From Watersipora subatra (Eukaryota > Bryozoa > Gymnolaemata > Cheilostomatida > Watersiporidae): a stretch of DNA of 64,000 bases. Below, in pieces: positions 47,047 to 59,700 of the stretch. Location: positions 57,381,681 through 57,445,680 of the forward strand of contig NC_088716.1 in assembly GCF_963576615.1 (NCBI RefSeq). Direction: 5' to 3'. Position 1 is the stretch's first letter. Each line of letters starts with the position of its first letter. Below the pieces are notes generated by a model. The model was not told the origin of the DNA. It saw only the letters and a program-made list of their open reading frames with translations, and made no database searches. Position numbers and translations under genes: made by a program.

Positions 47047-47200
47047 TAGATGCAGTATGAACAGTCTCTTGCATGAAAGTGCTCAATATTAAAATAGAGC
47101 GATGTAAAATTGGGTAAAAATGAAAGTTAAAGTTTAAGTTTAAAACAACTACAAGTTGTTTTAAACTTAAACTTAAGTTTAAACAAGTTTAAACAACAAC
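46921..47200. repeat. TA microsatellite and foldback-family remnant
   Basis: (TA)n at 46,921-47,042, then 'agtgctcaatattaaaatag' (about 47,073), also found in the foldback of gene 2, then an inverted repeat of 'gtttaagtttaaaacaac' (47,128-47,175). It looks like one arm of the same microsatellite-centred element family. Confidence 0.6.
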
Positions 47201-47793
47201 AATATATATTCAGTACATTTATTATTTAACCATACTTATTGTTTGAAACACCCTGACTGACACCCTGACTAACAGGTGTTGTGTGACCTGTAAACAGAAC
47301 AATGGCTGACCCAAACTAGTATCATACCACATGATATATATGTGGGAATAGCTGACAAACACTGCAAAATAAAATCAGAATGCAAGCAACAACAGCGATA
47401 AATAAAGCAGACGCAATTAGTGTTTTAGATTATATTTCAGAAACCAAAAATATTAAAACTATTGGATGGATTGCCAAAGAGTAATTTGATACAAAAGGAG
47501 TAGAGAGGAAAGATGCTATCTGAACTATAACTTTACAGTACAATGAAGAATATACACATGTCTTCTCATTCTGAGAAATTAACCCTATTCCCAAATAACG
47601 ATCATAACAGAAGCAATGGCTGACACATTTTGTAAAATATACAGACAAGAAATAAGATGAGGCATATGTGATTCTCAAACCATAGTGTGAACAAATTAAC
47701 AGAACACAAAACAAATGCAATTAAAGTTTTGTATTCTCTTATGAGACTATATTTGATATTGCGGTGCAGAACTAAGAGTTCTTCCTTCGAATG
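47201..47793. other. 3' flank / possible 3'UTR of GTF3C1
   Basis: Downstream of the minus-strand stop. No gene seen. No clear polyA signal in the first 300 bp; a minus-strand AATAAA complement (tttatt) stands near 47,218. Confidence 0.4.
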
Positions 47794-50700
47794 CTAAGTT
47801 TTAAGCTTGACTGACGAATGCTTCTGCGAAGTATTTCTGATAAAAAGTGAGATTCTCTGCATAGCTTCATGTTTGACAATGTAGTGAGCTATCGAGTCCG
47901 GTCGGAGAGGCTCATCAGACAGTTCATATGTTGGCTTTTTGGAAAATAGACTAGGCTTTTGAGTAACAGGCGGTGTCAGATAGTGACAACTTACGCAGCC
48001 TAAATCTTGGAGAATCTGCCAAAAAAGATAACCTTGTATTTAGAACTCACAACCATCTCTCCTACTCACAGTTGTAAAGCTGCAGCAAAATTACTTAAAT
48101 TATACACGGAATGCTGAGCAAGCGCTAAACCATATCCTCCAACACTCCATGATGATGATTATGCTTCATTATACACTCGCGTATTGAAACGCCATAAAAG
48201 CGACTGAGTTAAAATAAGTTATCAGGTTTTCTCTCAAGTTCTCTAGTCATAGGGAGATAGCGATTCCCAGATATAATAGATATTTCATGGTGCTGTTTAG
48301 ATTCTTAAAGTTAAGCATTTGATGAAAAGGATAACCTTAAACATTAACTAACAAGTCAACTGTTAATAAAAAGGAAAATGGTTCCCAAATAAATAGCTTA
48401 TGAAATATAAAAATATTTATTTTATGTGAGAAATATAGTCAGTCTACTTTCCAACTCGCTGTGAATAATATATTTATCCTACTTTCCAACTCGCTGTGAA
48501 TAATATCTAACATATACACTCAATAGAACATTGGTACCCAGGAAAGTCTGGTGCGCCGTGAGAGATTACCAGGTGTAATAAGTATCCGCACAATTATTCT
48601 AAAAATGCAGTAAGGTGATCGAGTGGCATGGACTTTAGAGAGTCCGGTGTGCTGTAATACGTTTCCCAACATCTAACTATGCCTTCGTACAGACAGACAC
48701 GGGTCTTATTATAGTAATGAATATTTTAGGTAGGGCTCCAAGAGCAGCCTTAAGACCAGAGCTAATCTTTACTATAAAAAGAGCCACGTCTTTCCATCAA
48801 TTTGTCTGATGCCAGGGTTAGAGAACAGATTGCTTCGAGCAGGATTCAAGCTCATGACATTTGGCTCAGCAGGCCGACACTCTAACCCCTGGGATAATCA
48901 TCTCCCTGCTGGAGGCAATTTAGAATAGTTGTGCGCATAGCTATTCTCTGCATTTCATCATCTCTCCTAATGATCTCTGATAACACACTAGACTGCCAGG
49001 GCAATAGTGTACATGTAGAGCTGATGAGTGAGAAAATAAGATTGGCTAGGCGACTAACTGTTAGTAGCGGATGACACCACATCCTCTATTATATATGTAA
49101 AAACTAGAAACCATACACAAAGACTACAAACTGGATAGGCAGAGACCCCACAAGATGGAGACTGCATATTGTACACACATGCCTATTGCAGATATTAGAT
49201 TGAAGTATTAACCCTTTCGTGGGCGAATTTTCAGGACTATATCAGACGCCCCCGGGCGAATTAATTTTCCCGAAAATCAATTTCTTTTAAAAGGTTTATA
49301 CACTCTTTTGTATGTTATTGTGGGCATATATGTATGTAGAAACATGCATATGTATATATGTATATTTCCAGATGTATATATACAGTCAAACATGGATAAC
49401 TCGTCCACGGATAGCTCGAACACATGGTTAATTCGAACATTTCCTTTGGTCCGTTCCCACGTAATGATAAATTGCTATAGATAACTCGAATTCAACACTG
49501 TTAATTCGAACTGTTTTTTTGCCCAACAGCTACCGAAACGGTTGTTTTCGCTTTAGAAAATCACTTTATTCAAAGCCATAGAGGTCAACTTCATCTTTTC
49601 GTAATTCATAAGCGTCGTTATTACCACCATCGGCAAAATATTTTTGTCAACGACTTTTCTAAGTTTGGTGAAATTTGATTTATACAGCGATACGATGAAT
49701 AGCACGGGCTAGCCGGGTCACGCGCGCAAGAATTTTCGCCACGCACATACAAAACAAAAATCGCATGTTGTTTTGTATGTGCGTGGCGAAAATCCATGAG
49801 TGCGTGACTCGGCTAGCCCGTGATGAATAGTTTTCCGACGTTGATTCCGTGTTGAATCAACGTCGGAATGTTGAATGTTTAAAACGTCTTAAAAAATGTT
49901 GTAATTAAACGTATACGTTGTCTGAGCTACAAAAAACTATTCATCGTTTGACCTAAACACAGAATACGTGTGTACATTCAATAAGTATCTATTAAAAAAG
50001 CGTGAGTGATATACAATGTACCGTAAAACCTCGTAAAACTTCTAATTGAACTGCCTCGGAGTGTTGCTCTTAACGAATCCCAGGTAAAGTAAGGTAATCT
50101 GCATAAACTTCAAGAAAAAACGGCAAAATTGATCGTGTGTAAAACCCCAAAAGAAAAAAATGTCTTTTCTTTTGAGCATTTCAACAACGATCAAGTTTTG
50201 CCAATGTCAATCTGAAAAACGTCCTGGCAATAACATCACCTCAAACAACAAACCAATCTCAAGTGATAGAAAAATCTCTATACTTTTTCATGAAAACGTT
50301 TTAAACTTTACATTAGAAGCATTTAATTTGAAACAAGCCATTTGTGCTTTTGATTTATATTATGGTTTGTATATGTACATGTATCTACTAATAAATAAGT
50401 AAATATATGGACTTGTGACAGTGCTCTGATAACTTGAATGCTCTGATAATTCGAACACTTTTGCTCGGTCCCTTGAAGTTCGAGTTATCCATGTTTGACT
50501 GTATATTATATAAATGAATAAAAATGTATAACATAAAAATATTTATATATGTAGATCTACCAAGATAAATATATATTGTATATCTTTTTATGATACAAGT
50601 GTACACATTAATAAGCACAATTTCTGTATAATATATCCAAAAACATTCTCCTTTACACGGGCCTACATCAGTCTTTGCACCATGTGCTTATTCTTGTCTT

Positions 50701-53700
50701 TTTGTACCAATCACACAGCATCTACTGGAGTAAATACTGGATTTTTCACTACTACAAACTGATGAATGGTAGAAGATTTATCTCTCTTCATATTGGTAAT
50801 ATTCTTCCAGGCACTAACATCACCCCACCCACCTCATCATCACTACTGCTACCAGCTTCTTCATCGATATCACTTCCAGATGTAAAATAATTAGAATCAC
50901 AATTTGAACCTGATTCATTGTCATCCCTGGCTACTAAATCTAAAAAGTCACAGTCAGCTGTGATTCTCTTAGTAACTTCAGTACTAGTACGTGCTGTATT
51001 AGAATAATCACGGAGGGTTCTCTTAGAAGTCGTCACGACAATAAACTAAATTAAAAGTCTCGAAGCTTTCAGTAAATAACGGCTAAAACAGAACCAAAAA
51101 GAAAAAAATAATTAAAAATGATTAACGGTTTTTAATTTTTTTTCGCAATTTTTATTCATTTATTACTGCTAAAAATGATCGTTTTGTACAAATAGAAAAT
51201 TTTTGTTAGAGGCTGATCGAAGCCAATATATCGTAGCTTGCTATTGATCAAAAAATTAAACAAAAAACGGCATTTAGCTAACCAAAAGCCGCAATAAAAG
51301 AAATATGCTACTATGGCGACCAAAATGTCGCTCTGCCCATTTGAAGGAGTATCGCGAAGCGACAAAAACGTCGCTTTGCCCGCGAAAGGGTTAAGAAGCA
51401 ACCACGCAAGATATTGAACAATACAGTAACATAGCACTAGGAAGAAGACACTAACCTGTAGCAAGTCAAGCAGTAAAGTTGGTGCATACACCATGGAGAA
51501 GAGGCGATGCAAGGACTTGAAGTTGATGGACTGGTACTTGTTGATCGTAGATACAACTGAAGACAAGATCTGGTAAAGTGACTCATAATTAATTGTGCCC
51601 TCAGGTGTCAGCCATGGCTTGGGAATAATATCAACCTGAACAGATAAGGTCCAATCGTAAACTAAACCCATCAACATTGCAGGCATGCATGGGATCGGCA
51701 CAACATTAATTTGATTGGCTACCTGCAATCTAATGTACGAGTATAGCTACACATCTTAGGCAATATTCATATTGATTGGTCTTGGTCGGTGTTAACAAGT
51801 GTGTACACTGGCTCTAGCTTTCCAATAAACAGCTAGATAAAAATAAGATGTTGCAATTAGTACAGTTAAATCGTACGCTATAAGAAGTAGACAACCCCCC
51901 CATGGGATGGCGATAATAGGATAGGATGATAATGGGATGGCGAACCAGGTAATAGGTATAACAGTTGCTTTACTAACTAAATTCTGTAATTCAAAGGTGT
52001 TTAAGAAAAGTTAGAACAACAAGAAAGGAACAGAAACCACATGCAAACCAGCAAAAGTTGTGGGAAGACAGATAAAATTTGTATATGTAAATATATACAT
52101 GTATACTTACTCTGTGGTAGGTGCTAGAAATAGGCTTTTCAGGGTTTTCATTTGAAATAGAGTGAGCCTCTTCCTCTTGTGGAACTTCCTCACTCAGGGT
52201 AACCTTGTCCTTCTCATCTAAAGCCACACCTGAGCCCCGGCCTGTTGCAAAAAGCAAATTACAGACAATTTGATTTATATCAACAGTCTGAGCCAAAAAA
52301 CATACAATCATTAGAACAAATCAGTAAACAACTGGTTGGCAGATGAGAAAAGAGTTTATAGTAAATCTAATATTATGACAATGAGCACAGGTAATAGTAG
52401 GAATGAGACAGAGGAAGTATAAAACTGTCAAAAGCACTAATCACGTGTCGCAGTTACAAGAACTAGTAATTCTAACATTAGTTACAAGTTCAAAGTTGGC
52501 AGTTACAAGTTGCAGTATCATCAGTAAGAAGTACTAGTATTAAGAATCACTAATACTAGAAGTTACAAGTACTAACAGTCACAAGTACTAATAGTAAAAT
52601 GCTCAAGTTAGAAGAAGTAAAATAGACAACAAGCATGCAAAAGTGTTTGCAAAAAACTCCAAATGTGGGCTCTAGAGAAATTTGAGCATTGTCTCTCCAC
52701 TCACCTTTAGTGTCGCGGTTTGTATCTCCACTCACCTTTAGTGTGGCGCTTTGTCTCTCCACTCACCTTTAGTGTGGCGCTTTGTATCTCCACTCACCTT
52801 TTGTGTCGCGCTTTGTATCTCCACTCACCTTTAGTGTGGCGCTTTGTCTCTCCACTCACCTTTAGTGTGGCGCTTTGTCTCTCCACCCACCTTTTGTGTT
52901 GCGCTTTGTCTCTCCACCCACCTTTTGTGTTGCGCTTTGCCTCTCCACTCACCTTTAGTGTGGCGCTTTGTCTCTCCACTCACCTTTTGTGTCGCGCTTT
53001 GTATCTCCACTCACCTTTAGTGTGGCGCTTTGTCTCTCCACTCACCTTTTGTGTCACGCTTTGTCTCTCTACTCACCTTTAGTGTCGCGAAGGGAATGCA
53101 CGACCCAGGTTCTTGAGTTGCCATGAGTAATATAGACTCTCTCCGTGATGCCAACACTCAGCACAAGCTGGGAATCAGTCAGACAGCGCAGACAGCTGAG
53201 CAAAGAGCTCATTGTACATTTGTGAACGCCACACAAGCTTTCATAGAGGCTATGCAGTGAAATCCCTAAAAGGCCAGATTTGTCGATTCTAAAATATAAT
53301 ACATAATATTCCATACACAATATGCAATGCTGATCCGTACACAATATGCAATGCTACTTCATAGACAAAATGCAATGCTGCTCCTTACACAATATGCAAT
53401 GCTGCTCCATACACAATATGCAATGCTGCTCCATACACAATATGCAATGCTGCTCCATACACAATATGCAATGCTGCTCCATACACAATATGCAATGCTG
53501 CTCCATACACAATATGCAATGCTGCTCCATACAAAATATGCAATGCTGCTCCATACACAATATGCAATGCTGCTCCATACACAATATGCAATGCTGCTCC
53601 ATATACAATATGCAATGCTGCTCCATACACAATATGCAATGCTGCTCTATGCACAATATGCAATGCTGCTCCATACACAGTATGCAATGCTGATCCATAC

Positions 53701-56700
53701 ACAATATGCAATGCTGCTCCATACACAATATGCAATGCTGCTCCATACACAATATGCAATGCTGCTCCATACACAACATGCAATGCTGCTCCATACACAA
53801 TATGCAATGCTGCTCCATACACATTATGCAATGCTGCTCCATACACAATATGCAATGCTGCTCCATACACAATATGCAATGCTGCTCTATACACAATATG
53901 CAATGCTGCTCCATACACAATATACAATGCTGCTCCATACACAATATGCAATGCTGCTTCATACACAATATGCAATGCTGCTCCATACACAATATGCAAT
54001 GCTGCTTCATACACAACATGCAATGCTGCTCCATACACAATATGCAATGCTGCTCTATACACAATATGCAATGCTGCTCCATACACAATATACAATGCTG
54101 CTCCATACACAATATGCAATGCTGCTTCATACACAATATGCAATGCTGCTCCATACGCAATATGCAATGCTGCTTCATACACAACATGCAATGCTGCTCC
54201 ATACACAATATGCAATGCTGCCCATACACAAGATGCAATGCTGTTCCATACACAATATGCAATGCTGCCCCATACACAATATGCAATGCTGATCCATACA
54301 CAATATGCAATGCTGCTCCATACACAATATGCAATGCTGCTCCATACACAATATGCAATGCTGCTTCATACACAACATGCAATGCTGCTCCATACACAAT
54401 ATGCAATGCTGCCCCATACACAAGATGCAATGCTGTTCCATACACAATATGCAATGCTGCCCCATACACAACATGCAATGCTGCTCCATACACAATATGC
54501 AATGCTGCCCCATACACAAGATGCAATGCTGCTCCATACACAATATGCAATGCTGCTTCATACACAACATGCAATGCTGCTCCATACACAATATGCAATG
54601 CTGCCCCATACACAAGATGCAATGCTGTTCCATACACAATATGCAATGCTGCCCCATACACAACATGCAATGCTGCTCCATACACAATATGCAATGCTGC
54701 CCCATACACAAGATGCAATGCTGCCCCATACACAATATGCAATGCTGCTTCATACACAACATGCAATGCTGCTCCATACACAATATGCAATGCTGCCCCA
54801 TACACAAGATGCAATGCTGCTCCATACACAATATGCAATACACAAGATGCAATGCTGCTCCATACACAATATGCAATGCTGCCCCATACACAAGATGCAA
54901 TGCTGCTCCATACACAATATGCAATACACAAGATGCAATGCTGCTCCATACACAATATGCAATGCTGCCCCATACACAAGATGCAATGCTGCTCCATACA
55001 CAATATGCAATGCTGCCCCATACACAAGATGCAATGCTGCTCCGTACACAATATGCAATGCTGCTCCATACACAATATGCAATGCTGCTCCATACACAAT
55101 ATGCAATGCTGCTCCATACACAATATGCAATGCTGCTCTCGCAATTCAACTAAATTACCGATTAAGCTATGCACAGGCAAATAAAAAGCATTGAGTATCT
55201 TACAATGCGAACAAAAAGATTTACAATAACAGCAGTTCTGGAGGAAATAGAATTCTGCAGAATTAAATATTACACAACATAAACTAAAATCATGTATAAT
55301 GTGAGGAATCCTTCGTAGATCAAGTCTGATGCCCGCTTAGCTTACTGCAAACAGAGGCTGTGTGTGTTTTCTATGAGAATTGTTGCTCAAATGATGGCTC
55401 TGTGATCTTAAACTGACATTTCTGAGTCCAGTGACAAGGGAACCTCGACAACTGGAGACATACCTAGTTGCAGAGAGCAAGTTAAGGTTGGATGTCATTC
55501 CTGCCACTACCAGTGACCTTTTTTTGGGAATTAACCCCGACCAGTTATTTGCAGGTCAGGTTTTCTAGATACGGCTGCTCTCTGTTCCTGTTAAAGCCCA
55601 CAGGTTTGAGCAGGAAGTGAACAAGTAGAGATCAAAAGTCCAATACGTACATGTCATAAAGAGCTTGTAAAATGAGCTTGTCAGGTCCATCAACAGCATC
55701 CAGCAAGTCATCAAACTCCCTTACTGATTCAAAATCATACATAACTGAAGACATAAGTGTCCGGACATACTTCTTGTCTTCCAGCCTGGTTGCCTTCAGA
55801 ACATCTGCAATAGAATCATACAAGCAACTATACAACAATTATAATATATATTCATTTTTTTCATGTTATATTATATATCGTTATTATATACTTTTATATT
55901 TATATATATTCAGTCTATAAACCTATGCTGAATAAACAAACCAAAATAGCTCACTCAAAAACTGTCCTCCACTAAATTTTAAAATATTAAAAAATATAAT
56001 CCATTCACTATTGCTTCAAATTGTAAAATATTTGCACTAACAGCAAGGTCTGCACTAACAAAGTAAGAGCACAATGGAGAGAATAAACAGAAAAAGATAA
56101 GTTTTTATAGAGAGATTACATGACTCCTCTTTGCTATAGGCCTGTATTACCAATTCAAAGGCATAAATATGCTACAGGTACTATGTTTACGACACTATGT
56201 TTATGGCACTATGTTTATGGCACTATGTTTACGGTACTATGTTCACGACACTATGTTCACGACACTATGTTTACGGCACTATGTTTATGGCACTATGTTT
56301 ATGGCACTATGTTTATGGTACTATGTTTATGGCACTATGTTTATGGCACTATGTTTACGGTACTATGTTCACGGTACTATGTTCACGACACTATGTTTAG
56401 GACACTATGTTTATGGCACTATGTTTATGGCACTATGTTTACGGCACTATGTTTACGGTACTATGTTCACGACACTATGTTCACGACACTATGTTTACGG
56501 CACTATGTTTATGGCACTATGTTTATGGCACTATGTTTATGGCACTATGTTTATGGCAGTATGTTTATGGCACTATGTTTACGGTACTATGTTTATGGCA
56601 CTATGTTTACGGTACTATGTTCACGACACTATGTTTACGACACTATGTTTACGGCACTATGTTTACGGCACTATGTTTATGGCACTATGTTTACGGCACT

Positions 56701-59700
56701 ATGTTTACGGTACTATGTTCACGACACTATGTTCACGACACTATGTTCACGACACTATGTTTACGACACTATGTTTACAACACTATGTTTATGGTACTAT
56801 GTTTATGGCACTATGTTTATGGCACTATGTTTACGGTACTATGTTCACGGTACTATGTTCACGACACTATGTTTAGGACACTATGTTTATGGCACTATGT
56901 TTATGGCACTATGTTAACGGTACTATGTTCACGACACTATGTTTACGGCACTATGTTTATGGCACTATGTTTATGGCACTAGTTTTATGGCACTATGTTT
57001 ATGGCACTATGTTTATGGCACTATGTTCACGGCACTATGTTTACGGCACTATGTTTACGGCACTATGTTTATGGCACTATGTTCACAGCACTATGTTTAC
57101 GGTACTATGTTCGCGGTACTATGTTCACGACACTATGTTTAGGACACTATGTTTATGGCACTATGTTTATGGCACTATGTTTACGGCACTATGTTCACGA
57201 CACTATGTTCACGACACTATGTTTACGGCACTATGTTTATGGCACTATGTTTATGGCACTAGTTTTATGGCACTATGTTTATGGCACTATGTTTATGGCA
57301 CTATGTTTACGGTACTATGTTTATGGCACTATGTTTACGGTACTATGTTCACGACACTATGTTCACGACACTATGTTTACGACACTATGTTTACGGCACT
57401 ATGTTTATGGCACTATGTTTATGGCACTAGTTTTATGGCACTATGTTTATGGCACTATGTTTATGGCACTATGTTTACGGTACTATGTTTATGGCACTAT
57501 GTTTACGGTACTATGTTCATGACACTATGTTCACGACACTATGTTTACGACACTATGTTTATGGCACTATGTTTATGGCACTATGTTTATGGCACTATGT
57601 TTACGGCACTATGTTTATGGCACTATGTTCACAGCACTATGTTTATGGCCCTATGTTTATGGCACTATGTATATGGCACTGTTTCAATGACGCGGTTAAT
57701 CCCTAAGTTTGCGTCACCCGCAAGATAAAAACAGTAAAAATGCGCAAGTCAAGCTCGTTTTGTTAATCACAAATTTTTACCAAATATTTCATGCTTGTAA
57801 AAGATGGAAACGACACTTGCGATTAATGCGCCAGAAACTGCTGCGCAAGCTATTCCATTTAAAACTTTTTCTACCCTTCAGTTGTTTTCTGTTCGATTTG
57901 AGCAGTTCCGAATGCGCCGCTTTAACCGCTGGCTAGAAATCTTTATATTTTTTAACAAAGCTTTCAGTTTAATCTGCATCATGCGAATGTCCATTAAAAC
58001 ACTCATCGCATGGCAACTCAATGAGTGCACAACTCCAAACCCGCGTCATGCAAAAATAGTGATAAGCAATAACAAATAACCGTAGTCTTGCTGTAAACAA
58101 AGTCAATAAAACCATGTTTTCCAGTAGAACACCAAAAAAATGAATAAGATTGAAATAGACATGTTTTATAACGAACTAGAGACCAACTTTGACATCTCAG
58201 TGACAGCACCGCGATTGACACTAATGCCAGGATAGAGCTAAACATGACACACAATGACACTATGACACGCAACACACAATGATACACTAGACCCATAACA
58301 CGCTATGACTAACGTGGCAAAGCTTTTCACATCGCTAGCACACATGTGATAGGAGTACACAACTCCTACTGCAGATATTACCTGGAAGGTTGTCAGGTCT
58401 GAGACAAGCTTGCACGGTGCAAGGCTTGATTTGACAGTGTTCATATTTCATGCGGCAGAGTTTATCCTTAGCGCTAACTGTCTTGCTATTCTCTGCCAGG
58501 TCATCATCTTCCTCATCCTCTTCATCGTCTGTAAAGGTACCGATGTAGAACTCATTAACGACTTACATCACTCAACCAAATGTTCCACAAAAACAAACAA
58601 CCAACCAAGTTGTGACCAGAAGTAGAGCTATATTTCAGCATGATTTGCCATGCCAACTAAATATAACCAATCAGCTCACATTCTCCATTCACAGTGTGAT
58701 GTAAAACAATACGGTTGAACCTTTACTCGTGATTGCCTGAACACAAAGATTTTTCAAAATACAAAATAACATTAAAAAATATATAATTTAATTCTACAAC
58801 TAAAGGACTTTTAACACCCGACATTCAACATTTCTAGAAAGGTGAAGTGATGTAAAAAAACTCTGAAGTTAAAGTGTAGAGACTGAAGGAAATAAGAATA
58901 ACCATAGGAATAAGATAGTCACGAATACAAGTATACTTGTCTGTTAGAGATAAGAGAAGTTGTCTTCTTACCCAGCTTACATTGTTCCTAATAACTATGA
59001 AATGATGTGCTTTTAGTATTACTTTTACCTTTAAATCCAATCTTTATTAGTCTAGCGATAGTATTTTAAATATAACATTGAAAAGGAGCAGCTCAAGCTT
59101 TCAGTCCAAGTTGCTGCTTCTGCCTATCCACTGTCTGGCTCTTGCGGAACAAAGACTACATCTTCATTCACTTGTCTTCAAGGTAAAGTAACAACCAAAA
59201 CACTTTTTCATTCATTCTTTATTCGTTAACACAGTTTGCTTATCATTATTATATAATAAAATTGTTTTACTGCTATAGACAATTATCTGCAGAGCTTATT
59301 AAGAAGCTATTGTAGGTTTTTAGGCTATGGTAAGTGAATTCTTATATAAGTATTTAATATACCAAACAATGGCATTAAAATAAAAATATTACAAATATTT
59401 TTATAAATTTGAATGTTGAGCTGGATTGCCATTAGTAAACTCTCTATCTTGCACTCTCATTGCTAGTGCAGCAGGTCTCCCTCGGTAATTACGATTGATC
59501 AGCTATTGATCATTATGATTGATCAGCCTAAAACACTGTTGATGACTCAATGGTCATTGACAGCCAATATTTTCCACTTGACAGTGCCACAAGGACAATT
59601 CAATCTAATTTGAAAATAGCGAACAAACTGCACCTGACTGGGCAACACTACTCATATCTAGAACCTTCTCGGGGAGATCAAACTTTATGTCTATCGCATG

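Larger units (their letters stand above)
49212..51390. mobile_element. piggyBac element, transposase mostly lost, in a GTF3C1 intron
   Basis: TTAA at 49,208-49,211 and 51,391-51,394. The ends are CCCTTTCGTGGGCGAA and, read inward from the right, CCCTTTCGCGGGCAAA. A minus-strand remnant at 50,788-51,036 is Ser/Asp/Glu-rich, as the N-terminus of piggyBac transposases is. The DDE domain is absent. The right end lies about 60 bp from the splice donor of exon 51722-51456. A Tigger-like MITE is inserted inside. Confidence 0.88.

Noticed and set aside
46259-50402. 80-codon ORF present in both Tigger-like MITEs
   Set aside because: The two copies are alike at DNA level anyway, no family is recognised, and the frame crosses a hairpin.
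52720-53082. 120-codon plus-strand ORF
   Set aside because: It is a frame through the 31-bp splice-site minisatellite.
53354-55180. Very long ORFs on both strands (up to 608 codons)
   Set aside because: They are made only of a 24-bp repeat whose length is a multiple of three and which lacks stops; they lie in a GTF3C1 intron.
56120-57728. Several overlapping ORFs of 175-281 codons
   Set aside because: All come from the 14-bp minisatellite; three frames are open at once, with no family signal.
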